Source of the DNA: Frigoribacterium sp. Leaf8
GTDB taxonomy: Bacteria; Actinomycetota; Actinomycetes; Actinomycetales; Microbacteriaceae
Reading direction: 5' to 3'
NCBI RefSeq assembly: GCF_001421165.1
Contig: NZ_LMKB01000005.1
Coordinates: forward strand, 1,069,791-1,133,790
DNA length: 64,000 nt
This document shows positions 32,176 to 42,031 of this stretch, in pieces. The notes below the pieces were generated by a model, which saw nothing but the letters and a program-made list of their open reading frames with translations, had not been told where the DNA came from and did no database searches. Positions within the stretch are counted from its first letter, which is position 1. Each line of letters begins with the position of its first letter. The position numbers and the translations under genes were made by a program.

Positions 32176-35100
32176 CTACCCGCGCCAGGGGAACCAGCCG
32201 TGGAAGAGGTCGCCGAGGGCGTTCCAGATCCACTGCAGGATGTCACCGAGGCTCCAGCCGCCGGGGTGTCCGGGCTGACCGGGGTGGCCGGGCTGGCCCG
32301 GGCCGGGCCCCGGGTCGGTGGGCGTCTCGGGCTCTTCTCCCGAGGCGACCGTGAGATAGGTGACCTGTCCGGTGTCGCCGTACACGACGCGGCCGAGGAA
32401 GGTCTGCTCGTAGGGCAGGCCCGTCCAGGACGCGGTCAGCGTCGCCGTCTCGCCCAGCCCTGCGGAGAGGGTGGCCGGGTCGACCGCGAAGCCCCCGACG
32501 GCCGTCGCCGGGTCGAGCAGGTACGACGTCAGCGTGTAGTCGAGCTGTCCGGCACCGCTGTAGAAGTCGACCAGCAGGACGTACTCGCCCGCCGCGGGGG
32601 CGTCGAGGTCGATCTGCTCGTCCGCCGAACCGGTGGCCGAGGACGCCGCGAGCCGGTCGGGCGCACCGTCCGCACCAGCCGTGTAGAGGAGCAGGTCGAG
32701 GTCCGCGGTGTCGTCGGCGCTGTCGAGCACGAAGCGCGCGTGGCTGGTGCCCTCGGCGACCGTGACCGGCGTCTCGGCCGCCGCGGTGCCTGCCGCGCCC
32801 GAGCCGGTCGTGACCTGCCCGGCGGCGAGGCCCTCGGTGGTGAGCGGCAGCTCGAGGGTGTCGCCCGCCGTGACGTCGAACGCCTTCTCGCCCGTGGCGC
32901 CCTCGCCGGCCACCTCGGCCGGTGCCTGCAGCTGGACGGGGCGCACCGCGAGCGGGCTGCGCACGTCGTGGGTCCCGTCGGACCAGGTGAGGTAGCCGGT
33001 GGCGAACTGGTCGAGCTCCGCCGTCGTCCGGGTGAAGGTGACCGTGTAGTCCTGCTCCTCGCCCGCGGCGCCGAAGGTCAACGTCGAGGGTTCGACCGTC
33101 GCCGTCACGCCGTCCATCTCGATCGGGGCGACCGTGTAGGTCCCCGCCCCGGTCGAGGTGACGGTGCGCGTGACCTGGGCGGTGCCGGCCAGCGAGCCGA
33201 CGCTGATCGACGGCAGGTTGAGCGACGAGTCCGTGCCCTCGACGGTGTCGATCGAGTCGACGTAGGCCTGCCAGTCGGCCGGACCGTTCTCGTAGAGCAG
33301 CCCGGGTTCGAGGAACGCGGTCGGGTCGACGTGGCCGGCGCCCTGGGCGAAGACGTCCCGGCTCGGAGCACCGTCCTCACCGACGAGGTCGTAGGCGGTC
33401 GTCATCATGGCCGACTTGACCTCGTCCGGGGTCCAGTCGGGGTGGACGTCCTTCGAGAGGTAGAGCGCGGCCAGACCGGCGATGTGGGGGGACGACATCG
33501 ACGTGCCCGAGAGGAACTCGTACGTGCCGGGCTCGCCCTGCGCGTTGGCACCGTCGGCGAGGATCGCCACGCCGGGGGCCGAGATGTCGGGCTTCAGCAG
33601 GTTGCCGCCGTCGGCCGTCACCGGGCCGCGCGACGAGAAGCCGGCGATCTGGGGGGTGGCGGGCTCGGGCAGTGCGCCCGGGTTGCCGTCGAGCAGGGTG
33701 ACGGTGGCACCTTCGGTGTCGGCGTACGCGTGGACCGCGTCGTAGTCGTCGGCGTTGAGGTGGACCGTGGGGACGGCGTGTTCGTCGAGGTCGACCGAGC
33801 TGCTCGTCGGGTTGACCAGCACCATGCCGATGCCGCCGGCGCGCTCGACCTCGGCCGACTTGGCCGTGCGGTCGTAGACGCCGCGGTCGCAGAGCACGAT
33901 CGTGCCGGCGGCCTTCGCCGGGTCGAGCGTGTCCGGTGCGCAGAGGGTCACCGCGGTGGCGTCGGCGCCGTCGGCCGCGACGGCGGTCGACGAGACGAAG
34001 TCGCCCGTCAGGCCGTCGGTGCCGGTCGGCACGGTGATCGAGCCGCCCAGGTAGTTCGTGCCGTCGGCGGTCTGCACCGTCGCGCTGTAGCTGGGGATGG
34101 TCGACGCCGCGACCGTGGTGATCCACGGTGCCGCGTTGTCGGCGGTGGTCGCGGTCGGGCCGTCGTTGCCGGCCGAGGCCGCCACGAAGACGCCGGCCGA
34201 GGCCGCGCCGAGGAACGCCTGGTCGGTGGCCGAGAAGGTGCTCGTGGCCCCGCCTCCGCCGATCGAGTAGTTGATGACGTCGACGCCGTCGGTGACCGCG
34301 GCCTCGATGGCGGCGATCAGGTCGAGCGTGGCGCAGCCGTCGTCGTCGGTGGCGACGCGGTCGGGGCCGTCCCAGCAGACCTTGTAGGCCGCGATCTTGG
34401 CGGCCGGGGCGACGCCCGAGACGGTGCCGAACGAACGGTCGCCGATGGTGGCCTCGACGTCGGCGTTGCCCGCGGCGGTCGACGCCGTGTGCGAGCCGTG
34501 GCCGTTGCCGTCGCGGGGAGAGAGGTACTCGCCCTGCTCCTCGGTGCCGATGTTGCCGACGCCGAAGCCGTCGACGAAGTACCGCGCACCGATCAGCTTC
34601 GTGTTGCAGTCCCCCGCGTCGAACTGCACGCCGGTCTGGCACACGCCGGTGAAGGTGCCGCCGTCGCCCTTGGCGAAGACGGTCCGGTCGCCGTCGAGGT
34701 GGGGCTCGGTGTCGCTGGCCGACCCCAGGGGGTCGCCGGCGAACGAGGCGTTGCCCGCCGCGATGCCCGAGTCGATGATGCCGACGACGACTCCTTCGCC
34801 CGCCTTCTCGCGTCCGCCGACGGCGTCCCAGACGCCGCCGTTCCCCTCGGCGTCGCCCAGCCCGAGGAACTCGGTCGACGGCGTCGCCTGCAGCTTGAGC
34901 AGCTCGTTCTTCGAGACGGCGGCGACCGAGGGGTCGCTCGCGAGCTCGGCGGCCTGGGCGGCCGTGAGGTCGGCCGCGAAGGCGTTGGTCGTGATGGCGT
35001 AGCTCGCCTGGACGGTGGCGCCGGCCGCCGCCGCGACGTCCTGCTGGACGCCCTTGAGGTGCTCGGCGTAGTCCTGCACGGGAGCGCTCTGCGCGTCGAG

Positions 35101-35373
35101 GTCGCTGCCCTCGGGCACCGCGGTGCGGGCGAGGCCCGGCTGCCCGCCCTCGTAGGTCGCGGCCGCCGGCTCGCGCAGCGTGACGATGTACTTGCCGTCG
35201 GAGAACTGGCTGTCGCCCACGACGGCCGGGCCGTCGGCGGCGAAGGAGGCGGTGGCCGGCACCGCGACGAGGCCCGCGGCGACGACGCCGGTGGCGAGGA
35301 GGGTGGCGAAACCGCCACGGAGTCGGGTGCGGGGCGGAGCGGTCGGCCTGCGTCGGCCGGATGGTGTGATCAC
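32176..35373 (-). CDS. Secreted subtilisin-like S8 protease with PA and C-terminal domains
   Basis: 1065 residues from a GTG with AAAGGCG upstream. A signal peptide (to about 46) is followed by an I9-type propeptide (about 60-160) and the S8 domain with Asp201 (VGIIDSGIA), His292 (NGHGSHTA) and Ser near 627 (SGTSMSSPHIAG). A PA domain sits inside the catalytic domain (about 450-540). After it come an Fn3-like region and beta-rich parts (to about 1010). A Gly/Pro repeat (PGQPGHPGQPGHPG) leads to a Trp-rich end. This is the plant-type subtilase layout common in Microbacteriaceae. It should degrade extracellular protein. Confidence 0.92.
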   Translation of the reverse strand: MITPSGRRRPTAPPRTRLRGGFATLLATGVVAAGLVAVPATASFAADGPAVVGDSQFSDGKYIVTLREPAAATYEGGQPGLARTAVPEGSDLDAQSAPVQDYAEHLKGVQQDVAAAAGATVQASYAITTNAFAADLTAAQAAELASDPSVAAVSKNELLKLQATPSTEFLGLGDAEGNGGVWDAVGGREKAGEGVVVGIIDSGIAAGNASFAGDPLGSASDTEPHLDGDRTVFAKGDGGTFTGVCQTGVQFDAGDCNTKLIGARYFVDGFGVGNIGTEEQGEYLSPRDGNGHGSHTASTAAGNADVEATIGDRSFGTVSGVAPAAKIAAYKVCWDGPDRVATDDDGCATLDLIAAIEAAVTDGVDVINYSIGGGGATSTFSATDQAFLGAASAGVFVAASAGNDGPTATTADNAAPWITTVAASTIPSYSATVQTADGTNYLGGSITVPTGTDGLTGDFVSSTAVAADGADATAVTLCAPDTLDPAKAAGTIVLCDRGVYDRTAKSAEVERAGGIGMVLVNPTSSSVDLDEHAVPTVHLNADDYDAVHAYADTEGATVTLLDGNPGALPEPATPQIAGFSSRGPVTADGGNLLKPDISAPGVAILADGANAQGEPGTYEFLSGTSMSSPHIAGLAALYLSKDVHPDWTPDEVKSAMMTTAYDLVGEDGAPSRDVFAQGAGHVDPTAFLEPGLLYENGPADWQAYVDSIDTVEGTDSSLNLPSISVGSLAGTAQVTRTVTSTGAGTYTVAPIEMDGVTATVEPSTLTFGAAGEEQDYTVTFTRTTAELDQFATGYLTWSDGTHDVRSPLAVRPVQLQAPAEVAGEGATGEKAFDVTAGDTLELPLTTEGLAAGQVTTGSGAAGTAAAETPVTVAEGTSHARFVLDSADDTADLDLLLYTAGADGAPDRLAASSATGSADEQIDLDAPAAGEYVLLVDFYSGAGQLDYTLTSYLLDPATAVGGFAVDPATLSAGLGETATLTASWTGLPYEQTFLGRVVYGDTGQVTYLTVASGEEPETPTDPGPGPGQPGHPGQPGHPGGWSLGDILQWIWNALGDLFHGWFPWRG

Positions 35374-35538
35374 GGATCGCCTTTCGATGCACGTCGTTCG
35401 GGACGTGCTGTCGGTGGTGCGCCGCAGCCCCGGGCCGCGGTCGATCCATAAGAACTACCTGTGAATGTCGGTGACCCTCTAGTAGGGGCCATGGCCGAAA
35501 CCGGCCACTGACCGGCTTCGGCCACAGAGTTCACACGA

Positions 35539-35602
35539 GGAGGCGCGGGCGGGGCACCGCCGTCGTCCCCCCTTCGGCGGACGGTCACCTCGCCGCGCCT
35601 CC
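35539..35602 (-). terminator. Hairpin directly after the esterase stop codon
   Basis: GGAGGCGCGG (35539-35548) pairs with CCGCGCCTCC (35593-35602), with further G/C pairing inside. It starts at the base next to the stop codon. Confidence 0.6.
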
Positions 35603-36928
35603 CTACCGCGTCGTCAACCCGAGCCGCGCCGCCGCCCAGGCCGTCCCCGCGCCGAGCCCGCGCGACGCCGTCGACCAGTCGTGGCCGCTGCCGGGCACGA
35701 CGTGGCGGGTGACGTCCATGCCCGCGGCCCGGGCGGCCGCCGCGACGACGGGCATCACGGGCCCGTAGCGCGAGTCGGTCCCGCCGATGGCGAAGAAACC
35801 GGCACTGTCGGCGTAGGGGGCCCGGGCGGCCAGCACGGCGAGCGGCTGGGCGGCGTCGTAGGCCGCCCGGTCGCCGGCGAAGCCGCGCTCGACCGTCACC
35901 CGTGCTCCCCCGTCCAGCAGTGGTCCCCGCTGCCCCGAGACGTCGACGAACGAGGCGAAGAGCTCCGGGTGGCCAGCCGCCAGCTGGAGCGAACAGGTGC
36001 CGCCCTCCGAGAAGCCCGACACGGCCCAGGCCCGACCGGGCGCCTGGACCGAGAGGTGGCTCGTGATCCACCGGGGCACGTCGACCGTCAGGTAGGTCTC
36101 GCTGTGACCGAGGGGTCCGTCGACGCACATCGGGTTGTTGGTCGGCCGCTCGAGCTGGTCGGGCATCACGACGATCGGCGCGAGGCCGTGATGCGTGCGG
36201 GCGAGGGTGTCGAGGGTCTCGACCATCCGTCCGGCGTCGACGAGGTTCTCCGGGGCGGCGCCGGGACCCTGTCCGGACAGGACGACGTCGACGGGCAGGG
36301 GCGGCGGATCGGCCACGAGGGCGGCGGGCGGCAGGTACACCAGGGCGTCCCGTGCGTCGAAGTGGGACGCCGTGCCCGGGATGGCGACGCTGCCGAGCCG
36401 TCCGCGGGACGGCAGGTCGGCGGGTGCCCGCCAGGTGCGTCCCAGGTCCGGGGCCGCCGGGGTCGACGTCCGTCCGGCCCGCACGGCCGCCCCCTGCGCG
36501 ACCGGGACGACGAGCGGCGAGACGTCCGACACGCCGAGCAGGGCCCCCACGGTCGGGAAGAGCCCGCTGTCGCGGTCGATCGCGAGGCCCGTGGCGAGGG
36601 CCGTCACGACGATCGTCGAGGCCGCGAGGACCCGCCGCCCCGCGCCTCCGCGCACCACGGCGACCACGGCCGCGCCGACCACCGCCAGCAGGGCCCCGAC
36701 CCAGAGACGGTCGACCCAGGTGGGCGGGACGTCGAGGACGTCCTCGACGTCTCCGAGCCACCAGGTGACCAGCGCGCCGAGGCCGGCCCCCAGCGCGGCG
36801 GCTGCGGCGACCCAGCGCCACCAGGTGCGGGCCCCGCGCGGACGGCGCACCGTCGAGACCACGAGCGCCCCGGCCACGGCGTACACGGCCGCGAGGGTGC
36901 CCGCGGACATCAGGGAGAGCCTCAGCAC
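35603..36928 (-). CDS. Membrane-anchored esterase (alpha/beta hydrolase, Ag85/esterase-D-like)
   Basis: 441 residues. Four membrane segments in the first ~125 residues (near 5-25, 40-60, 75-92 and 100-118) are followed by an extracytoplasmic esterase domain. Its parts are FDARDALVYLPPA, VVMPDQ, ETYLTVDVPRWI, the nucleophile GFSEGGTCSLQLA (Ser near 294), the acid in GGTDSRYG and His in GSGHDWSTA. This layout is like the membrane-anchored putative esterases related to mycolyltransferase folds. The substrate is unknown; cell-envelope esters are plausible. Confidence 0.85.
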   Translation of the reverse strand: MLRLSLMSAGTLAAVYAVAGALVVSTVRRPRGARTWWRWVAAAAALGAGLGALVTWWLGDVEDVLDVPPTWVDRLWVGALLAVVGAAVVAVVRGGAGRRVLAASTIVVTALATGLAIDRDSGLFPTVGALLGVSDVSPLVVPVAQGAAVRAGRTSTPAAPDLGRTWRAPADLPSRGRLGSVAIPGTASHFDARDALVYLPPAALVADPPPLPVDVVLSGQGPGAAPENLVDAGRMVETLDTLARTHHGLAPIVVMPDQLERPTNNPMCVDGPLGHSETYLTVDVPRWITSHLSVQAPGRAWAVSGFSEGGTCSLQLAAGHPELFASFVDVSGQRGPLLDGGARVTVERGFAGDRAAYDAAQPLAVLAARAPYADSAGFFAIGGTDSRYGPVMPVVAAAARAAGMDVTRHVVPGSGHDWSTASRGLGAGTAWAAARLGLTTR

Positions 36929-37018
36929 GAGGGCTCCGCACGGGGACGATCGATCACGTCCGGACGCTATCGAGGCGACTCGATGGGTGAGCCGTGAGAG
37001 GGCTGGGCGTCGGCTGAC

Positions 37019-38146
37019 TCAGACCCAGCCGCGGCGTGCGGCCTCGACTCCGGCGTGGAACCGGTTGCTCGCGCCGAGCTCGTCGAAGAGGGCGTGCAGG
37101 CGCCGCCGGAGCGTGCGAGACGAGATGCCGAGCTGACCCGCGATCACCTCGTCGGTCGCCCCCGCCGCCACGAGGGCGAGCAGGTCGCGCTCGGCGGGGG
37201 TGGGGGGTCGCATCGCGAGTCGCGCCTCCTGGTCCCGCGACGGCACGGTGGCTCCCGACGTCGCCGGCACGGTCGACGACGACGACGCCAGTCGCGCGGC
37301 CACCGCGGCCCAGTCGACCGCGGCCCCACCGGCCCCTGGGGTGCCCGGCACGGGCAACGCGCTGCGCCACCGGGCCTCGAACAGGTCGTGGAGGGCGGCG
37401 ACGAGCGGCTCGGACTCGGTCACGAGGGCCTCGGGCCGGTCGGGGTCGTGCCCGATCGAGACGAGGGCGACCCGGCGGTCGGCGACGGCGAGCTTGACCG
37501 GCAGGTCGTGCGTGATGCGGGCCTCCTCCCCGTCGGCGCCGAGGCGGTGGACGCCCTGCCAGCTGCCGTCGGCCGAGATGCTGGCGACCGTGTAGACCGC
37601 CCGCCACCGCACGCCGCGCCCGAGGGCGACCCGCTGGGTGGACTCGTTCGACGCGACCACGTAGGGCGGACGGTCGAAGGCGACGAAGTCGGTGGTCGCC
37701 CGGTGCTCCAGCCTCGAGTACCAGTCCCCCACGGCCGCGTGCCCGACGACCACCCGCGTGAGTTCGTCGGCGTCGTGCGGGCGGCGGCCCTCGTCGAACA
37801 GCGCTCCCAGCTCGGGCACGGCCGCGCGCACCTCGACGAGCGCGTCGGCACGCGCGGCGACGACGGCCGGCACGGCCACGCGCGGGTCGACCGCGCCGTA
37901 GCCCTCGCCCCCCGCCGAGCGCTGGACGAGCCCGAGCGAACGGAGGCGCTCCAGGGCGGCCAGGGCCGTCGCCTCGTCGAGGTGCACGGCCCGTGCCACG
38001 GCCTGGGGAGTCGGCCCGGCCGCCGCTCCCGCGGCGTCCGCCAGCCCGGCCCCGGCGACGACGTGACGGTAGACCGCGACGGCCACGTCGTCGATCCCGA
38101 GGGCGGCGAAGGACGGAAGGGGCACGGGACGATCTTGCCCCGTCAC
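37019..38146 (-). CDS. LuxR-type transcriptional regulator with TrmB-like N-terminus
   Basis: 375 residues. It begins with a TrmB-like winged helix (ALGIDDVAVAVYRHVVAG and HLDEATALAALERLRSLGLVQRS). A middle ligand or phospholipase-D-like domain follows (about 100-270). The C-terminal LuxR helix-turn-helix is PTPAERDLLALVAAGATDEVIAGQLGISSRTLRRRLHALFDELG (about 312-355). This build is common in actinobacterial regulators of secondary metabolism and is not a phospho-receiver. It is divergent from the glycosyltransferase-like gene by 49 bp and may control it. Confidence 0.87.
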   Translation of the reverse strand: MTGQDRPVPLPSFAALGIDDVAVAVYRHVVAGAGLADAAGAAAGPTPQAVARAVHLDEATALAALERLRSLGLVQRSAGGEGYGAVDPRVAVPAVVAARADALVEVRAAVPELGALFDEGRRPHDADELTRVVVGHAAVGDWYSRLEHRATTDFVAFDRPPYVVASNESTQRVALGRGVRWRAVYTVASISADGSWQGVHRLGADGEEARITHDLPVKLAVADRRVALVSIGHDPDRPEALVTESEPLVAALHDLFEARWRSALPVPGTPGAGGAAVDWAAVAARLASSSSTVPATSGATVPSRDQEARLAMRPPTPAERDLLALVAAGATDEVIAGQLGISSRTLRRRLHALFDELGASNRFHAGVEAARRGWV

Positions 38147-38195
38147 AGCCGACTCTTGGTAGCGTCGTCCAGATGACCGGACACGGGGCGGGGCG

Positions 38196-39677
38196 GTGAG
38201 CCGCGAGACGATCGCGTCGCCCTCGGCGGCGAGGCTGCGCCGACCCGGTTTCTCGATCGGTCTCGCCGACCGGTTCTCGGGCAGCTGGCGCAGCGTGCTG
38301 GTCGTCTACCTCGCGTCGCGGCTGTTCTCGACGAGCGTCCTCTTCGCCGTCTACGAGGTCGCGAAACTCGCCGGTGCGACCTTCATCACCCCCGGCAGCG
38401 ACCGCAGCTTCCTCGACTTCACCTCGTCGTGGGACGCCGACCGTTACCGCACCATCGCGCTGCACGGCTATCCCTCGACCCTGCCCACCGACGCGACCGG
38501 CGAGGTGCTGCCGAACGAGTGGGCGTTCCTGCCGGTCTTCCCGTACCTCTGCCACCTGCTGATGGTCGCCACGGGCATGGACTTCGTCGTCGCCGCCCCT
38601 CTGCTCGCCACCGTCTTCGGTGCGGCTGCGGCCGTCGTCCTCCACCGCCTGCTCGTGACGAAGGTCGGACGCACCGGCGCCCTCTGGGCCGTGCTGCTGT
38701 TCTGCTTCGGGCCGATGGCGTTCGTCATGTCGGTCGGCTACGCCGAGAGCCTTTTCCTCCTGCTGATGTTCGGCGGCCTGCTCGCCATGCAGCGGCGGAA
38801 CTACCCGCTCGTGGCGGCGGCGGGCATCGTCGCCTCGTTCGTCCGACCCGGGGCGCTCGCCCTCGCGTTGGCGCTCGGCATCCACCTGATCGTGCGCTGG
38901 CACACCGAACGGGAGCGTCCCGAGGCCCGCACGGCCGCTGCCTCCGCCGCCGCTGCCTCGACCACGTCCTCCGCTTCGACCTCGACCTCGATCACGGGGC
39001 ACGGCACGGCGAGTGCCGACGCGCCGTCCGCGTCGACGCCGCGGTCCCCCGGTGACGCCGGGACGCGACGGATCGCCGGGATCGGCAGCGCGCCTCCTGC
39101 CCTCGTCCTCGCCGCCCGGGCGTCGGCCCGTCGTGCCTGGGCCGGGCTGCGCGAGTTCGTCGTCGGTGGACGGATGCCGAAGCGCGAGCTGACGACGATC
39201 GTCGTGGCGGGGCTCTCGATGGCCGCGGCGGGACTCGCCTGGCCGGTGGTCGCCCACGTGGTCACGGGCCAGTCCGACGCCTACCTCGAGACCGAGATGG
39301 CCTGGTGGGTGGACTACGTCGGCCGCCCGGCGTTCGTGCCGTTGACCCCGTGGTTCCTCCTCGCCGGGCGGTGGCTGGGCATCGGGGGCATCGTGCTCGT
39401 GCTGGCCATCATCGCGTCGTTCACGTTCTGGGTGACCCGACGCTCGACGCTGCGGCTCGGTCACGAGGTCGTCGCGTTCACCGCGGGGTTCTTCGCCTAC
39501 CTCGTCGCGGTGTTCCTGCCCCAGCAGAGCCTGTTCCGCCTGCTCATGCCCCTCAGCCCCCTGCTCGGCACGCCCGCGATCTCGTCGCGACCGTGGGTGC
39601 GGCGCACGATGCTGCTCGGCGGGGCCACGCTGCAGCCCGCCGCCGTCGTGTTCGTCTTCCTGTTCACCGCGCCGTAG
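38196..39677 (+). CDS. Membrane mannosyltransferase-like protein (PIG-V/GT-C type)
   Basis: 493 residues from a GTG. It has nine or more membrane segments. SSWDADRYRTIALHGYP in the first outer loop carries the acidic WD motif of GT-C/PIG-V enzymes, followed by NEWAFLPVFPYL and GYAESLFLLL, both typical. A ~100-residue Ser/Thr/Ala-rich hydrophilic insert (about 245-330) divides the two membrane halves. It would transfer a sugar from a lipid-linked donor to an envelope acceptor; the acceptor is unknown. Confidence 0.82.
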   Translation: MSRETIASPSAARLRRPGFSIGLADRFSGSWRSVLVVYLASRLFSTSVLFAVYEVAKLAGATFITPGSDRSFLDFTSSWDADRYRTIALHGYPSTLPTDATGEVLPNEWAFLPVFPYLCHLLMVATGMDFVVAAPLLATVFGAAAAVVLHRLLVTKVGRTGALWAVLLFCFGPMAFVMSVGYAESLFLLLMFGGLLAMQRRNYPLVAAAGIVASFVRPGALALALALGIHLIVRWHTERERPEARTAAASAAAASTTSSASTSTSITGHGTASADAPSASTPRSPGDAGTRRIAGIGSAPPALVLAARASARRAWAGLREFVVGGRMPKRELTTIVVAGLSMAAAGLAWPVVAHVVTGQSDAYLETEMAWWVDYVGRPAFVPLTPWFLLAGRWLGIGGIVLVLAIIASFTFWVTRRSTLRLGHEVVAFTAGFFAYLVAVFLPQQSLFRLLMPLSPLLGTPAISSRPWVRRTMLLGGATLQPAAVVFVFLFTAP

Positions 39678-39740
39678 CCGCCGCGGCCTGGCCGCCGCGG
39701 CGTCACCACCGCCGCGTCGCCACCGGCTGCCCCGACGGAG

Positions 39741-39800
39741 ACACCGCCGAGCGGACAACACACCGTCGCATTTCTCGGTGTCTCGTCCACTCGGCGGTGT
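39741..39800. terminator. Long hairpin between convergent genes
   Basis: A 25-bp stem with four mismatches pairs 39741-39765 with 39776-39800 (ACACCGCCGAG against CTCGGCGGTGT ends) around a 10-nt loop containing ATTTC. Confidence 0.82.
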
Positions 39801-39845
39801 CCGGCGGGAGGGGCGCTGCGCGTCTCGCCCGGAGGCGCCGGCGGG

Positions 39846-40859
39846 CTACGCGGCGGCGGGGGCCAGCTGCATCGCGTCGGCGAGGAGCGCGACCGACCGG
39901 AGGCGCGCCTCCGTCGACGAGGCCGAGTGCGCGACGATCAGCTCGTCGGCCTGGGCGGTGCGGGCGAACTGCTCCATGTACTCGCGTGCGTCGCCGGGCG
40001 TGCCGACGGCGGTGTAGGTCGTCATGGTCTGGACGTGCTGCCCCACCGGGGTGCGCAGCAGGTGGTCGAGCTCGTCGTCGCCGAACTCGCGGGTGGGGTC
40101 GATCTGCCCGCTCTGGCGCAGCAGCATCATGAGGCGCTGACGCTTGACGGCGGCGAACTGCGTGTCGGCGTCGTCCGCGTCGTCGGAGACGATCGCGTTG
40201 ACGGCGGCGAGCACGTACGGCTCGCTCAGCTGGGTCGACGGCTGGAACTCGCGACGGTAGGCCGAGACGGCGTCCACCAGGTCACCGGGGGCGAAGTGCG
40301 AGGCGAAGGCGTAGGGCAGACCGAGGGCGGCGGCGAGCTTGGCACCGAACAGCGACGAACCGAGGATGTACAGCGGCACGTTCGTGCCCGCCCCGGGGAC
40401 GGCCTGGACGCCGGCGACGCGCGACTCCCCCGCGAGGAACGCCTGCAGTTCGACGACGTCCTGCGGGAAGCGCTCGGACGACGAGGGGTCGCGGCGCATG
40501 GCCCGGAACGTGGCCTGGTCGCTGCCGGGGGCTCGGCCGAGGCCGAGGTCGATGCGCCCCGGGTGCAGGGTCTCGAGGGTGCCGAACTGCTCGGCGATGG
40601 CGAGCGGCGAGTGGTTCGGGAGCATGACGCCGCCCGAGCCGAGGCGGATGGTCGAGGTCTGGCTCGCGATGTGGGCGATCAACACCGACGTCGCGCTCGA
40701 GGCGATGGAGGCCATGTTGTGGTGCTCGGCGTACCAGACCCGCCGGTACCCGCTCGCCTCGGCCTGCTGCGCCAGGGCCACGGAGGCCGCGAAGCTCTCG
40801 CGCACGGTCTGACCGGGTGCGACGGGGGCGAGGTCGAGGATCGAGAGGGGAATGCTCAT
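39846..40859 (-). CDS. LLM class flavin-dependent oxidoreductase (YhbW-like)
   Basis: 337 residues. Luciferase-like TIM barrel: [18 protein letters not shown] at the start, [54 protein letters not shown] and [20 protein letters not shown]. It belongs to the group that uses FMN and a separate reductase; the substrate is unknown. It lies 50 bp downstream of the E1-like gene of the peptide cluster on the same strand. It could be the last gene of that transcript, but this subfamily is common in unrelated contexts. Confidence 0.87.
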   Translation of the reverse strand: MSIPLSILDLAPVAPGQTVRESFAASVALAQQAEASGYRRVWYAEHHNMASIASSATSVLIAHIASQTSTIRLGSGGVMLPNHSPLAIAEQFGTLETLHPGRIDLGLGRAPGSDQATFRAMRRDPSSSERFPQDVVELQAFLAGESRVAGVQAVPGAGTNVPLYILGSSLFGAKLAAALGLPYAFASHFAPGDLVDAVSAYRREFQPSTQLSEPYVLAAVNAIVSDDADDADTQFAAVKRQRLMMLLRQSGQIDPTREFGDDELDHLLRTPVGQHVQTMTTYTAVGTPGDAREYMEQFARTAQADELIVAHSASSTEARLRSVALLADAMQLAPAAA

Positions 40860-40909
40860 GCGGGGGTGAACAACGACGGTCGTCGCCGTATGCCCGGTCT
40901 TGGCGATCG

Positions 40910-42031
40910 TCAGGTCGAACCGGTCGTCTCGGACGATGGAACGCATCCGCATTCGAGACGTGGTGGGATCGGACGCCAGACGCTGTCGAAACTGGCGAGA
41001 TCGACCTCGCGGACACCTCCGGCGAGTGCCGGTGGTGCCCCGAGCAGTATCCGGAGCGCCTCCCATGCCGTCATGTTCCCCACCACGCCGGCCAACGGGG
41101 CGGCTGAGCCGCCGGGCGAAGAACCCTTCAGAGTTCGCGCGGCACGTCCGTGATCGTCGGCTGTCGCGGCACGGATGCACGACCAGCACGTCGTTCGGCC
41201 GGGCAGGACGGTGACACCCGGCACCCCGAGCAGGGCGCCGTACGCGCCTCCGACGATGTGCGGGACACCGACCGCGGTGCTCGCCGTCGCCACGACGTCG
41301 GCCACGACGGGCACCGAGGGCTGGTCTGCGCAACTCACGACGAGATCGGCACCCGAGAGCAGGGTCGCGAGCTGTTCCGCGGTGTCCACCCGAGTGCGCC
41401 AGACGTCGACGGTGATGTCCGCGTCGATCTCGGCGACTCGCTCTGCGGCTGCGTCGACCTTGACTCGTCCGATGTCTCCGGAATCGAAGAGCACCTGCCG
41501 GTTCAGATTGGAGAGTTCGACGACGTCGGGATCGATGAGCACGAGCCTTCCCACCCCAGCCGCGGCCAGCGATTGGACGACCCACGAACCAGCACCACCG
41601 ACGCCGACCACGACCACGCACGCACCGGTGAGCCGGCTCTGGATCGTCGAGGCGTCGTGTCCTCGAGCGACTGCGGACAGTTCATCGGCCGAGATCATCT
41701 CGTCGAACAGCTGCAGCTGACGCGAATGCCTCGTGGCACGGTCGGTGGAAGATGCCTCCGACGCCAGGAAGCGTTCGGATTCGAGGACCTCCAGCACGTC
41801 CTCGAGCGCTCCGCGATCAAGCAAGGAAAGCGTCTGGGCGAGCTGCACTGGCGTGCGAGTCCCATCGAGCAGCGGGACGAGGTCCGCCACCCAGGGCTCG
41901 ACGGAGAAGGTCGACACGACCCGCTCGTACGTTGCCCTGAATTGCAGGCGACCGTCTGCGAGCTGGACGACGATGATGCTGTCTCGCAGACGGGGGCGGG
42001 CGGCTGAGCCCGTTCTCGCGTCAGCGCTCAT
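40910..42031 (-). CDS. RRE-ThiF (E1-like) peptide-modifying enzyme
   Basis: 373 residues. Residues about 15-95 look like a RiPP recognition element: beta strands then a winged helix, with [16 protein letters not shown] and [15 protein letters not shown]. The E1 domain follows: ATP loop VGVGGAGSW (Gly143, 145, 146 and 148), Asp167, SNLNRQ with Arg178, Lys191, and SCADQP (Asp236). Zinc ligands are Cys282/Cys285 (CWSC) and Cys361/Cys363, the last pair spaced CxC rather than the usual CxxC. E1 enzymes adenylate a carboxylate, as in MccB on microcin C7. No YcaO partner is present. The ATG overlaps the permease stop (ATGA). I infer it acts on the peptide at 46224. Confidence 0.88.
   Translation of the reverse strand: MSADARTGSAARPRLRDSIIVVQLADGRLQFRATYERVVSTFSVEPWVADLVPLLDGTRTPVQLAQTLSLLDRGALEDVLEVLESERFLASEASSTDRATRHSRQLQLFDEMISADELSAVARGHDASTIQSRLTGACVVVVGVGGAGSWVVQSLAAAGVGRLVLIDPDVVELSNLNRQVLFDSGDIGRVKVDAAAERVAEIDADITVDVWRTRVDTAEQLATLLSGADLVVSCADQPSVPVVADVVATASTAVGVPHIVGGAYGALLGVPGVTVLPGRTTCWSCIRAATADDHGRAARTLKGSSPGGSAAPLAGVVGNMTAWEALRILLGAPPALAGGVREVDLASFDSVWRPIPPRLECGCVPSSETTGST

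Noticed and set aside
31532-32278. Frames across the repeat block before the S8 protease
   Set aside because: Translations are repeated NSCPLPDA-type segments produced by the 86-bp elements; this is not evidence of a protein.
39846-40859. Luciferase-like gene as a certain member of the peptide cluster
   Set aside because: It is on the same strand with a 50-bp gap, but this subfamily is widespread in unrelated settings and there is no overlap as between the core genes. Left as possible only.
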